Shown here piece by piece: positions 8,142-15,762 of a DNA stretch of 64,000 nucleotides. The stretch spans positions 558,001 to 622,000 of the forward strand of contig NZ_JACDUR010000006.1 in assembly GCF_013761175.1 (NCBI RefSeq), read 5' to 3'. Each line of letters begins with the position of its first letter. Position 1 is the stretch's first letter. The notes below the pieces were generated by a model. It saw only the letters and a list, made by a program, of their open reading frames with translations, did not search any database and was not told the origin of the DNA. Origin of the DNA: Nonomuraea soli. GTDB lineage: Bacteria > Actinomycetota > Actinomycetes > Streptosporangiales > Streptosporangiaceae. The translations under genes were made by a program, and so were the position numbers.

Positions 8142-9326
8142 TTGGATCCCACGCAGACCGTCACCACGACGCGGCTGGTCGAGGTGGTCGTCCCGGTCTA
8201 CAACGAGGAGCGGGCGCTGCCCGGCAGCATCCGGCGGCTGCACGCCTACCTGTCCGGCCGCTTCCCGTACGGCTTCCGCATCACGATCGCCGACAACGCC
8301 AGCACCGACGGCACCTGGGAGCTGGCCACGCGGCTGTCGCGGGAGCTGGCGCACGTGCACGCCGTCCACCTCGACGAGAAGGGCCGCGGGCGGGCCCTGC
8401 GCCGCGTCTGGACGGCCAGCGACGCCGACGTCGTCAGCTACATGGACGTCGACCTGTCGACCGATCTCGACGCCTTCCTGCCGCTCGTGGCGCCCCTGCT
8501 GTCGGGCCACAGCGACCTGGCGATCGGCACCCGGCTGGCCAGGAGCTCGCGGGTGGTGCGCGGCCCCAAGCGCGAGTTCATCTCCCGCTCCTACAACCTG
8601 CTGCTGCACCTGCTCGGCGCGGGCTTCTCCGACGCCCAGTGCGGTTTCAAGGCGGTGCGCACCGAGGTCGCCAAGGCGCTGCTGCCCGCGGTCGAGGACG
8701 AGGAGTGGTTCTTCGACACCGAGCTGCTCCTGCTGGCCGAGCGCAACGGCCTGCGCATCCACGAGGTGCCGGTCGACTGGGTCGACGACCCCGACAGCCG
8801 GGTCGACATCGTCAGGACCGCCCGCGACGACCTGCGCGGCCTGCTGCGAGTGATCCGCAGGACCTTCTCCGACGCGACCGGCCTGCCCATCCCGGCCTCC
8901 GTACGGCAGGCGCAACTGCCCGAGGGCATGGCCTACCAGCTGCCCCGCTTCGCCCTCGTGGGCATCTGCAGCGCGCTGACCTACTCCCTGCTCTACTGGG
9001 TGTTGCGCGGCGCGATGACGCCGTTCGCGGCCAACGCCCTGTGCCTGGTGATCACGGCGATCGGCAACACCGCCGCCAACCGGCGCTTCACCTTCCGCGT
9101 GACCGGTTCCGCGGGCGCCCTGCGCCACCAGCTGGAGGGCGCCATCGCCTTCCTCGTGGGCCTGACGCTCAGCACGGTCAGCCTGGCGCTCATCCCCGCG
9201 GGCACCCCGCTGGCGGTCGAGCTGGCCGCGGTGGTGGGGGCGAACGCGACCGCGACGGCGGTCCGATTCCTGTTGCTTCGGGTATGGGTTTTCAACCCCA
9301 AGCGCAACCGCCGCCCGAAAGCTTGA
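8142..9326 (+). CDS. GT2 glycosyltransferase fused to GtrA membrane domain
   Basis: 394 aa. The N-terminal half is a DPM1-like GT-A glycosyltransferase (VVVPVYNEERALPGSI, DNASTDGTWELA, the metal-binding YMDVDLSTDL, and the CGFKAVRTE segment), probably transferring a sugar from a nucleotide donor to polyprenyl phosphate. The C-terminal part (about 260-385) has four hydrophobic segments of the GtrA flippase-like family, including NTAANRRFTFRV. I chose TTG 8142 because GGGGAG at 8131-8136 sits 5 nt upstream; an ATG at 8073 would add 23 residues unlike the family. Likely role: cell-envelope glycan or lipid-linked sugar synthesis. Confidence 0.85.
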   Translation: MDPTQTVTTTRLVEVVVPVYNEERALPGSIRRLHAYLSGRFPYGFRITIADNASTDGTWELATRLSRELAHVHAVHLDEKGRGRALRRVWTASDADVVSYMDVDLSTDLDAFLPLVAPLLSGHSDLAIGTRLARSSRVVRGPKREFISRSYNLLLHLLGAGFSDAQCGFKAVRTEVAKALLPAVEDEEWFFDTELLLLAERNGLRIHEVPVDWVDDPDSRVDIVRTARDDLRGLLRVIRRTFSDATGLPIPASVRQAQLPEGMAYQLPRFALVGICSALTYSLLYWVLRGAMTPFAANALCLVITAIGNTAANRRFTFRVTGSAGALRHQLEGAIAFLVGLTLSTVSLALIPAGTPLAVELAAVVGANATATAVRFLLLRVWVFNPKRNRRPKA

Positions 9327-9354
9327 TGAGGTTCGTCCGAGATAGTCTTTGCCC

Positions 9355-9993
9355 GTGCGAAACAGCCGGGCCGATCAGGCCGACAACCGCCGGGCAGAGC
9401 TTCTGGAGGCCACCCGTCGCATCGTCCTCGAACGGGGACTGGCCAACACCCGTGTGGCCGACATCGCCAAAGCCGTCAACGTGAGCGGTGGGCTGATCCA
9501 CTACCATTTCGCCACCAAGGACGAGCTGATCACCGCCATGCTGCGGGCGACGCTCGACATCGAGAACGCCGCCCTCGACGAGGTGGTCAACGCCCCCACC
9601 GCCGCGGTCGCGCGGCTCGACCGGGTGCTCCACTACTACATCCCCGAGTCCCGCTCCGACCAGAGCTGGCTGCTCTGGCTCGACGTGTGGAACACCGCCC
9701 TGCGCGAGCCCGCCGTGCGGGAGATCGCCTCGCAGGTGGAGCAGACCTGGTTGTACGCCCTGGAACGTGTCATTCGTGACGGGGTGGCGGCGGAGGAGTT
9801 CGTCTGCCCCGATCCCGCGGGCGCGGCCGAGCGGATCGACGCGATGCTCGACGGCCTGGTGATCCGCTACACGTTGCATCCGAACGTGTTGTCGCAGGAG
9901 CGGCTGCTGGAGCACGCGCGCATGGCGGCGGCGCGTGAGGTCGGTGTCGACCCCGAGGCGCTGAGTCAGGCGGGCAGCGCGGCGAGCAGGTAG
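9355..9993 (+). CDS. TetR-family regulator (BetI-like C-domain)
   Basis: 212 aa. TetR helix-turn-helix at about residues 10-55, with LANTRVADIAKAVNVSGGLIHYHF, and a ligand-binding half with SWLLWLDVWNTALREP, the pattern of the BetI/BkdR-like group. GTG 9355 is preferred; a TTG at 9349 is in frame. TAGTCT (9343-9348) lies 6 nt before the GTG and no Shine-Dalgarno is visible. The end overlaps the convergent small gene by 28 bp. The neighbours do not reveal its target; the upstream glycosyltransferase is on the same strand with a 28-nt gap. Confidence 0.88.
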   Translation: MRNSRADQADNRRAELLEATRRIVLERGLANTRVADIAKAVNVSGGLIHYHFATKDELITAMLRATLDIENAALDEVVNAPTAAVARLDRVLHYYIPESRSDQSWLLWLDVWNTALREPAVREIASQVEQTWLYALERVIRDGVAAEEFVCPDPAGAAERIDAMLDGLVIRYTLHPNVLSQERLLEHARMAAAREVGVDPEALSQAGSAASR

Positions 9994-10229
9994 GCCAGGC
10001 GGGCGGCGGCGGACTCGACGTCGCCCGTGTCGCCCAGGCGGTATCCCCACGAGGTGATGAAGTTGCCTTCGGGCGAGCAGGTCACCGTCTCGGCGAGCGT
10101 CGTCGAGAAGCGGTTGCGCACCGACACGTAGGCGGGTTCGCTCGCCAGGGCGAGGCTCTGGATCCGCAGGTCGGCGTGCCGGCTAGCGTGCCACGCGAAC
10201 CGCTCGAGGCAGATCGTGGTGTCCAGCAT
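9966..10229 (-). CDS. Small conserved-type hypothetical protein (87 aa)
   Basis: 87 aa, with a strong Shine-Dalgarno (GGAGGTGA) before ATG 10229. It starts MLDTTICLERFAW; the middle reads as beta-rich with a single CSPEGNF segment, and the end is helical. I do not recognise the family. It lies downstream of the XRE/DUF5753 regulator on the same strand, with a 77-nt gap containing a GCAATTGC palindrome that is also found upstream of the regulator's operon, which suggests common control. Small partner proteins of this size are typical beside such regulators in actinomycetes. Confidence 0.65.
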   Translation of the reverse strand: MLDTTICLERFAWHASRHADLRIQSLALASEPAYVSVRNRFSTTLAETVTCSPEGNFITSWGYRLGDTGDVESAAARLAYLLAALPA

Positions 10230-10306
10230 CGTGCTTCACCTCCGCAACATCTCGCGGTTCAGAGAATTGCACGATCTTGCTGGGTAGGGCAAGCAATTGC
10301 GGGGCG

Positions 10307-11158
10307 TTAATTTGTGGATTGTTTGGCGTAGTCGTGATTCACGCGCATGATGACAGAACGAGCTTCTTCTCCGTAGACGGCGGCCTTGTGGTACTCCTCG
10401 AAGACCTTGGCGTAGAAGTCCAGGTCGGCGCGCTCGGTGGAGCTGATCTCCTTGGAGCGGGTCGGCACCATGATCATGCGCTCGTCGAAGATCCAGAACC
10501 CGGTCAGCGGCACCGACGGAAGCTGGTTCTCGAACGGGATGATGCCGAGCTCCATGGTCGGCAGCGTGCTGACGGCCAGCAGCCGGTCCATCTGGGCCTG
10601 CATCACGTCGGCGGGGGCGAGCTTGGTGCGCAGCGCCGCCTCCGGCATGACGAAGCGGAACGACCGCGAGCGGTCGTAGAGGATCTCCTGCCGTTGCATG
10701 CGCACCTTCACCGCGGCGTCGATCTCGCCGGTGGCGCCGAACTCCCGCTTGACGCTCATGAAGATGTGGCGCGCGTATTCGGCGGCCTGGAGCAGGCCGA
10801 TGATCACGCCGGGCTCGAAGACGCGGAAGACCTGGGTCCTGGCCTCGCGTTCGCGCACGTCCTCCTGGGTCGCGGCCATGCCGCCGGTGGACCAGTGGCG
10901 CCAGTCGGCCCGTTTGGACTCGACCTCACCCGCCTGGCGGCGCAGTTCGGTCAGCGTCTCGGGCGCGGCGCCCACGGCGCCGGTCCAGGCGAGCACGTCG
11001 ACCTCGGTCGCGCTCTGACGGCCGTTCTCCAGCCTGGAGATCTTCGAGGGTTGCCAGCCGAGCCTCTCGGCGAGCTCCTTGCCGGACATTCCGGCAGCCT
11101 CGCGCAATTGCCGCAACTGGGCGCCCAGCTCGAGCCGGGCCTGCTGGAAGGAGCTCAC
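10307..11158 (-). CDS. XRE-family regulator with DUF5753 domain
   Basis: 283 aa. The N-terminal HTH_31-type domain (about 8-65) contains LGAQLRQLREAAGMSGKELA and WQPSKISRLENG; the remainder is the DUF5753 domain typical of the large actinomycete XRE set (Bald/WhiJ-like regulators). The GTG start is supported by TAGCCT ending 8 nt upstream, with no Shine-Dalgarno. Regulators of this type are usually paired with a small protein, here the 67-aa gene upstream (62-nt gap) and possibly the 87-aa gene downstream. In Streptomyces such sets affect development and antibiotic production; no direct evidence of that role is present here. Confidence 0.9.
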   Translation of the reverse strand: MSSFQQARLELGAQLRQLREAAGMSGKELAERLGWQPSKISRLENGRQSATEVDVLAWTGAVGAAPETLTELRRQAGEVESKRADWRHWSTGGMAATQEDVREREARTQVFRVFEPGVIIGLLQAAEYARHIFMSVKREFGATGEIDAAVKVRMQRQEILYDRSRSFRFVMPEAALRTKLAPADVMQAQMDRLLAVSTLPTMELGIIPFENQLPSVPLTGFWIFDERMIMVPTRSKEISSTERADLDFYAKVFEEYHKAAVYGEEARSVIMRVNHDYAKQSTN

Positions 11159-11220
11159 GAGCCAAGAGGCTAAACCCCCTGGCGACGATCATGCCAGGGG
11201 TGTTCGCGTAATCGTGATCC

Positions 11221-11424
11221 TTACAGCACCCTGCGTGCGATGTCGACGAGGAGTTCGCGGGGGACCTCGACGGCGACCTCGCCCTCCAGCACGTCACGCA
11301 GATCCGCCAGTGCCTCGGGATCGGTGACGTGCAACCCTTGCACGACGATCGTCCCGCGGTCGGTCTCATAGAGGGTGGGACAGGCTCCGGCTTCGGACGT
11401 GGATCCGAGGAACTTCATACGCAT
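11221..11424 (-). CDS. Small partner protein of the XRE/DUF5753 regulator
   Basis: 67 aa from ATG 11424, preceded by GGGGAGG with a 6-nt spacer. It begins MRMKFLGSTSEAGACPTLYE and contains TIVVQGLHVTDPEALADL and VEVPRELLVDIARRVL. This pattern (KFLG, CPTLY-TDRG, VVQG) recurs in short actinomycete proteins beside XRE/DUF5753 genes; the family has no function I can name. It is co-directional with the XRE gene and probably first in the operon. A second ATG two codons downstream (11418) is possible. Confidence 0.75.
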   Translation of the reverse strand: MRMKFLGSTSEAGACPTLYETDRGTIVVQGLHVTDPEALADLRDVLEGEVAVEVPRELLVDIARRVL

Positions 11425-11448
11425 AGGGGACCTCCCCGACAAGTGTCC

Positions 11449-11466
11449 GCAATTGCTCGCAATTGT
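11449..11466. promoter_or_regulatory. Tandem GCAATTGC palindromes, candidate XRE operator
   Basis: GCAATTGC at 11449-11456 is followed after two bases by GCAATTGT at 11459-11466, 25 nt upstream of the first gene of the XRE operon. Another exact GCAATTGC lies at 10293-10300 in the gap before the 87-aa gene, and one inside the regulator gene at 11104-11111. AT-centred palindromes are scarce in this GC-rich DNA, so I infer a binding site for the adjacent XRE protein. Confidence 0.45.
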
Positions 11467-11478
11467 AGGGAGAGATGA

Positions 11479-12480
11479 TCAGTTTTGCCATGCCTTCGCC
11501 CGGGCGAACAGGTCGAGGGTGGTCTGGTGGAGCAGGTCGCCGATGTCCTTGGGCGCCTTGCCCGCGAAGGCGCGGGCGTGGGTACCCTCCAGGACGATGC
11601 CGAGCTTGAAGCAGGCCATCACCACGTACCAGGCGATGTTCGAGTGGTCGCGGTCCGACAGGGAGGTGTAGCAGGCGATCAGCTCCTCCGCCTGCGGCAG
11701 GCCGGGGATCTGCAGCTGCGAGGAGGGCCAGGTGGCCACCAGCCAGCCCAGGTCGAGCAGGGGGTCGCCGATGGTGCACATCTCCCAGTCGACGATCGCC
11801 GCCACCCTCGGGCCGTCGTGGGCGAACATCAGGTTCGCCAGGTGGTAGTCGCCGTGCATGATCCCCGGAGTGAAGCTCCTGGGCCGGTTGGCCTCCAGCC
11901 ATCGGGCCGTCTCGTGCAGGTGCGGGATGTCGGGGCCCGGATAGCCGTCGAGCCTGCCGTACGACTCCAGCTCGCTCATCCAGCGCGGCACCTGCCGTTC
12001 GAGGAATCCCTCCGGCCTGCCGAAACCGGGCAGCCGCTCGGGGTCGACCCGGCCCAGGCTCGCCAGTGCCGACGTGGCCTCCAGGCCCATGCGATAACGG
12101 ATGGCCGGATCGTCGCGGTGGCGCTCAGGCAGGCCGGTGGAGGCGTTGAAGCCGTCGACCGGCTCCATGAGGTAGAAGACCGGTTCGGTGGCGGTCTGCG
12201 CCGCGACCAGCCTGGGCGCGGGCACTCCGGTGCCCTCCAGAGCGGCCAGGATCCGCGTCTCGCGGCGCAGCACCTCGTTGCTCTTGGCCCGCACGTGCAG
12301 CGGCGGGCGCCGCAGGATGTACGGCACGCCGGCCCGCTCGAAGCGCACCATCACGTTCTGGGTGCCGCCGAGCACGGGCTCGGCCTTCTCGATGGGGCCC
12401 CTGGGCAGGCCCTGCCCGTCCATCCAGGTGGCCAGGGCGGAGAGGTCGATCGCCTCGACGTCGATGTGCTGCGCGGTCAT
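11479..12480 (-). CDS. Phosphotransferase (ACAD10/APH-like) family protein
   Basis: 333 aa, protein-kinase-like fold of the aminoglycoside-phosphotransferase superfamily. Visible motifs are the Brenner catalytic loop GIMHGDYHLANLMF, the metal-binding IVDWEMCTIGDPLLDLGWL and an N-terminal nucleotide loop GGTQNVMVRFE. The pattern matches the ACAD10-type group often found with acyl-CoA dehydrogenases and fatty-acid genes, rather than true antibiotic-resistance enzymes. Substrate unknown; a 4-hydroxyacyl-CoA phosphorylation role has been described for related proteins. A 6-bp-arm palindrome (12498-12512) upstream suggests dedicated repression. It appears monocistronic. Confidence 0.85.
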   Translation of the reverse strand: MTAQHIDVEAIDLSALATWMDGQGLPRGPIEKAEPVLGGTQNVMVRFERAGVPYILRRPPLHVRAKSNEVLRRETRILAALEGTGVPAPRLVAAQTATEPVFYLMEPVDGFNASTGLPERHRDDPAIRYRMGLEATSALASLGRVDPERLPGFGRPEGFLERQVPRWMSELESYGRLDGYPGPDIPHLHETARWLEANRPRSFTPGIMHGDYHLANLMFAHDGPRVAAIVDWEMCTIGDPLLDLGWLVATWPSSQLQIPGLPQAEELIACYTSLSDRDHSNIAWYVVMACFKLGIVLEGTHARAFAGKAPKDIGDLLHQTTLDLFARAKAWQN

Positions 12481-12497
12481 GGCCTGCTCTCGCGTTC

Positions 12498-12524
12498 CAG
12501 AACGATGTTCTGTTCGGGACAGAA
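12498..12524. promoter_or_regulatory. Overlapping palindromes upstream of phosphotransferase gene
   Basis: CAGAAC-GAT-GTTCTG (12498-12512) overlaps TTCTGT-TCGGG-ACAGAA (12508-12524), both perfect 6-bp-arm repeats just upstream of the leftward phosphotransferase gene. The AGAAC/GTTCT half-sites resemble TetR-type operators of lipid and CoA-ester regulons in actinobacteria, although the 3-nt spacer differs from the 2-nt KstR spacer. Probable repressor site; the cognate regulator is unknown. Confidence 0.5.
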
Positions 12525-12548
12525 TCTAGGGCGACGCCAGGCCTGCGG

Positions 12549-13346
12549 TCAACCCAGGGCCACGTTGGCGGAGGTCACCAGCCGGTCGCGGTCACCGGGC
12601 AGCGGCCCGCCGCGCACCATCAGCTTCGTCGCGAAGAACGGCGTGACCCCGTGGGCCGCCGCCCACCGTGACATCTCCTCCTGGCGGGTGTCGAGGTCGA
12701 GCCGCACGCGCCTGCCCTGGGCCAGGTCGGCGATCAGTGCCTGGGCGTGCTCGGGGGAGTGGGCGACGATCGGCCCGCCGACCCAGTTGTCGCCGGTGTC
12801 CCACACGCTGCCGTAGGCGGCGATCTCCCCGTCGTCCTCGATCACACGCATGCCCGGCAGCTTCGCGAGCAGGGCCGAGCGGTCGGCCTCGAAGAGCTTG
12901 GCGTCGAGTTCCCTGACTCGTTCCAGGTCCCGCGGGGTGGCCGGACGTGACCGGCCGCTGGGCTCGCCGGTGAACTCGCCGGCGTGGGAGCTCACCTCGC
13001 CGACGGTCTCGAAGCCCAGCTGCTCGTAGAGCGGCCTGCCGTTGGGCGTGGCCGTGAGCGACAACACCCGGTCGCCCGCCTGCTCCAGCACGTGCTTCGT
13101 CAAAGCCCTGGCCAGACCCTTCCTGGCCTGGTCGGGGGCGGTCAGGACCATGCTGATCACGCCGTAGCGGTCGCCGTAGTTCGTCAAAACCACCGTGGAG
13201 ACCAGGCGGCCTTCGACGCGCAGGCCGTACACCTGGCCCACCTCGAACAGCAGCCCCCACTTGAGGCGCTCGGGCGACCAGTCGCGGCTCCTGGCCAGGG
13301 TCACGCACTCGTCGAGGTCGGCGAAGGTCAGGCGGTCCATCTGCAT
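12549..13346 (-). CDS. GNAT-family N-acetyltransferase
   Basis: 265 aa from ATG 13346. The N-terminal half is a GNAT fold: RLTFADLDECVTLARSRDW, then the acetyl-CoA loop DQARKGLARALTKHVL and PLYEQLGFE. The C-terminal half repeats a degenerate GNAT-like region (RELDAKLFEADRSALLAKL), a common two-lobe arrangement in actinomycetes. A GTG at 13394 in the same frame overlaps the stop of the upstream S41 gene by 8 nt and could give coupled translation, but the extra 16 residues do not resemble the family, so I prefer 13346. Substrate unknown. Confidence 0.8.
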   Translation of the reverse strand: MQMDRLTFADLDECVTLARSRDWSPERLKWGLLFEVGQVYGLRVEGRLVSTVVLTNYGDRYGVISMVLTAPDQARKGLARALTKHVLEQAGDRVLSLTATPNGRPLYEQLGFETVGEVSSHAGEFTGEPSGRSRPATPRDLERVRELDAKLFEADRSALLAKLPGMRVIEDDGEIAAYGSVWDTGDNWVGGPIVAHSPEHAQALIADLAQGRRVRLDLDTRQEEMSRWAAAHGVTPFFATKLMVRGGPLPGDRDRLVTSANVALG

Positions 13347-13386
13347 GGACCCATGGTGGTAGCTCGCGGCGGCGAAGCCAAATCGT

Positions 13387-14265
13387 TTATGCACGTCGCA
13401 GTGCTTCGAGCGCGACCTCCAGCGCCTGGCCGGCGGGGGTGGCGATGTGCGGCTCGACGCCCGTGCCCTCCCAGTTGCCGCCGGTGACCGGGTTGACCGA
13501 GGCGCCGACGGGGATGGTCGCCTCCAGGTGGTCGCCGACCCGGAAGGCGTCGCGCGGGTTGGCGCCGCCGCGCGTCGTCTCGCCCACGAGGGTCGCCCTG
13601 CCGCTGTGCTTGAGGTCGTAGGCGGTCGCCTCGCCGCCGGAGAAGGTCTTGGAACTGGTCAGCACGTAGACCGGGACGCCGGGGGCCATCTTGCGACCGG
13701 CGACGTGGGGCAGCGTCCACGCCTGCCTGATCCTGTCGGTCTTGCGCTCGTAGATGCCGCTGACCTCGACGGGCTCGTCGCCGAACAGGTAGCTCAGGAA
13801 GAGCGTCACCATCCCGGGCTCGCCGCCCAGGCACTCGCGCAGGTCGATGATCAGGGAGTCGGCGTCCGACAGCAGTGTCATGGCGGCGGCGTAGGCCTCT
13901 CCCGCGATGACGGCGGGGAAGATCAGCGGCTTGATCGCGAGCAGGCCGATGTTGCCGTCGAGGCGCTCGACGGTGCCGATGCCGTTGGCGGTGGTGCGGG
14001 CCCAGGCCCGCATCTGCTCGAACTGGACGGCCTCGTCGTCGTGCGCGTCCGCCAGCGGTTCCGCGTGGTGCACGAGGCGCAGGTGCTTGTCGCCGTTGAC
14101 CGACTGCAGGTCGAGGGTGACCTCGCGGGCCAGCTCCTCGTCGTTCAGCCCCGAGTAGGCGCCCTCGGCCTCGCGCTTGGCGAGGGCGGCGCAGATCTGG
14201 GAGGCGATCTCGGGGAAGACGTAGTGCTCGGTGAGCAGCTCGCTGAGGCGCGTGATCGGTGTCAT
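13387..14265 (-). CDS. S41-family (IRBP-like) peptidase
   Basis: 292 aa. A helical N-terminal segment (TRLSELLTEHYVFPEIASQI) is typical of IRBP-like tail-specific protease homologues. The catalytic core has SLIIDLRECLGG and the nucleophile region VLTSSKTFSGGEATAYDLK, where the Ser before GGEA is the expected catalytic residue; GETTRGGANP and GTGVEPHI complete the fold. No signal peptide or PDZ domain is visible, so it is probably cytoplasmic. It is divergent from an ArsR regulator across a 56-bp region with a palindrome, so that repressor probably controls it. The longer GTG/TTG-type extension to 14301 has no support. Confidence 0.85.
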   Translation of the reverse strand: MTPITRLSELLTEHYVFPEIASQICAALAKREAEGAYSGLNDEELAREVTLDLQSVNGDKHLRLVHHAEPLADAHDDEAVQFEQMRAWARTTANGIGTVERLDGNIGLLAIKPLIFPAVIAGEAYAAAMTLLSDADSLIIDLRECLGGEPGMVTLFLSYLFGDEPVEVSGIYERKTDRIRQAWTLPHVAGRKMAPGVPVYVLTSSKTFSGGEATAYDLKHSGRATLVGETTRGGANPRDAFRVGDHLEATIPVGASVNPVTGGNWEGTGVEPHIATPAGQALEVALEALRRA

Positions 14266-14299
14266 GGCAGAAGTAGAGCATTCGGCTGGATTAAGCGTC

Positions 14300-14316
14300 A
14301 AGAGTCGTTTACTCTT
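14300..14316. promoter_or_regulatory. Probable ArsR operator AAGAGT-N5-ACTCTT
   Basis: A perfect inverted repeat (6-bp arms, 5-bp spacer) lies between the divergent S41 peptidase and ArsR genes. It overlaps TACTCT (14310-14315), the likely -10 box of the ArsR gene 6 nt before its ATG. The position suits autorepression together with control of the peptidase gene. Confidence 0.6.
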
Positions 14317-14321
14317 TACTC

Positions 14322-14816
14322 ATGGATGAGGAGCTGGAGATCGCCGACGCGGTGCAGTACCACGCCTTCGGGCACCCACTCAGGCAGAGGATCCTGTTCG
14401 CGCTCGGGCAGGACCCGGCCACCATCAGCCAGCTGGCGAGCACCCTGGACTGCCAGAAGGGCAGCGTCGCCCACCACCTGAAGGTGCTGCGCGAAGCCGG
14501 GCTGGTGCGCCCGGGCCAGACCCGGCGGGTGCGCGGCGGCACCGAGCAGTACTTCGAGCGAGCCGCCCGGCGCTTCCACTTCACCGGGCCCGCCGCCACC
14601 GGCCAGATCGTGAACACCCTGCAGGTCCTGGCCGACGGGGTGGCCGCCTCGCCGTCCGACCCCTTCGTCGTGATGAGGCACGTCCGGCTGAGCGCCGCCC
14701 AGCTCGAACGGCTGACCGAGGCGATCAAGGAGGTGGTCGCCCTGGAGGAGACCGAGCCCTCCGCCCCCCGCCACGCGATCGTCGTCGGCGTCTACGAGCT
14801 ACCCTCGGCCGGGTGA
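14322..14816 (+). CDS. ArsR-type winged-helix transcriptional regulator
   Basis: 164 aa. N-terminal winged helix (about 8-85) with HPLRQRILFALG, the recognition-helix region DCQKGSVAHHLKVLREAGLV and a wing RRVRGGTEQYFE. No metal-binding Cys motif is present (the one Cys is in the recognition region), so it probably senses something other than metals. The remaining 75 residues are helical and may dimerise. ATG 14322 appears leaderless. Its stop overlaps the start of the ROK kinase gene (GTGA), linking regulator and kinase in one transcript. Confidence 0.85.
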   Translation: MDEELEIADAVQYHAFGHPLRQRILFALGQDPATISQLASTLDCQKGSVAHHLKVLREAGLVRPGQTRRVRGGTEQYFERAARRFHFTGPAATGQIVNTLQVLADGVAASPSDPFVVMRHVRLSAAQLERLTEAIKEVVALEETEPSAPRHAIVVGVYELPSAG

Positions 14817-15688
14817 AGAGTGTGATCGCCATCGACGTGGGTGGCACGACGATGAAGGGCGGCCTCGTCGCCGAGGACGGGCGGCTCCTGCACGAGGAAC
14901 GACGGCCCACCCCGCGCGCCGACGGCCCGGAGCGGGTCATCGCCGAGATCTCCCGGTTCGCCGCCGGCCTCCAGGCACTCGCCGCCTCACCCGTCGCCGT
15001 CGGCCTGGCCGTGCCCGGTCTGGTCACCGCCACCCACGCGGTCTACTCGGCCGCCATCGGCTGGCGCGACGTGCCGAAGGCGGCATTCACCGCGACCGAG
15101 CTGCCGGTGGCGCTGGGTCACGACGTGCGCGCGGCGGGGGAGGCCGAGCTGGCCTTCGGAGGCGGCGACGGCGAGGTGCTCTACCTGCCCATCGGCACGG
15201 GCATCGCGGGCGCGGTGGTGCTCGGCGGCGTGCCGTACGGCGGAGCGGGCGGCTGGGCGGGGCAGATCGGCCACATCCCGGTCCGGCCCGACGGGCTGGC
15301 CTGCTCCTGCGGCCAGCGGGGGTGCCTGGGCGCCTACGCCTCGGCCTCCGCCGTCGCCCGTGCCTACGGGGTGGAGTCGGCCGCCCGGGTCGTCGAGGCC
15401 GCGGCGGCCGGCGAGCCGCGTGCCGTACGGATCTGGGAGCAGGCCGTCGAGGCGCTGGCCGTCGCCCTGGCCACCTACACACTGCTACTCGACCCGCGCA
15501 GGATCGTGATCGGCGGCGGCCTGTCGCTGGCCGGTGAGCACCTGCTCGCCCCGCTGCGCGAGCGGCTCGCCGCGCGCCTGACCTTCCGCGCCGCGCCCGA
15601 GCTGGCGGCCTCCACCCTGGGCACGCGTGCGGGACTGCTCGGCGCCGGTCTCCTGGGCTGGCGTTACATCGCGGCCGTGACCACATGA
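14813..15688 (+). CDS. ROK-family sugar kinase (glucokinase-like)
   Basis: 291 aa. It has the phosphate-binding AIDVGGTTMKGGLV, the catalytic region VALGHDVRAAGEAE, the second ATP loop YLPIGTGIAGAVV, the ROK zinc motif CSCGQRGCLGAYAS with the following Glu replaced by Ala-Tyr context, and a C-terminal IVIGGGLS adenosine motif. It lacks a helix-turn-helix, so it is a kinase rather than a ROK repressor. It probably phosphorylates glucose, N-acetylmannosamine or a related hexose. It is translationally coupled to the ArsR gene upstream. Confidence 0.87.
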   Translation: MKSVIAIDVGGTTMKGGLVAEDGRLLHEERRPTPRADGPERVIAEISRFAAGLQALAASPVAVGLAVPGLVTATHAVYSAAIGWRDVPKAAFTATELPVALGHDVRAAGEAELAFGGGDGEVLYLPIGTGIAGAVVLGGVPYGGAGGWAGQIGHIPVRPDGLACSCGQRGCLGAYASASAVARAYGVESAARVVEAAAAGEPRAVRIWEQAVEALAVALATYTLLLDPRRIVIGGGLSLAGEHLLAPLRERLAARLTFRAAPELAASTLGTRAGLLGAGLLGWRYIAAVTT

Positions 15689-15762
15689 GGACACCCCGTC
15701 ACCGTTGACACCACCTGCCCCAGAGCGCGACGTTGGGCCATTCCCCATCGAAAGGAACCCAC

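Noticed and set aside
11479..12480. Aminoglycoside resistance gene
   Set aside because: The motifs fit the ACAD10-like group found with lipid metabolism; nothing supports antibiotic phosphorylation.
15705..15733. TTGACA upstream of the LTD gene as a -35 box
   Set aside because: The hexamer at the right distance (15728-15733, CGACGT) is a poor -10 box, so I do not annotate a promoter there.
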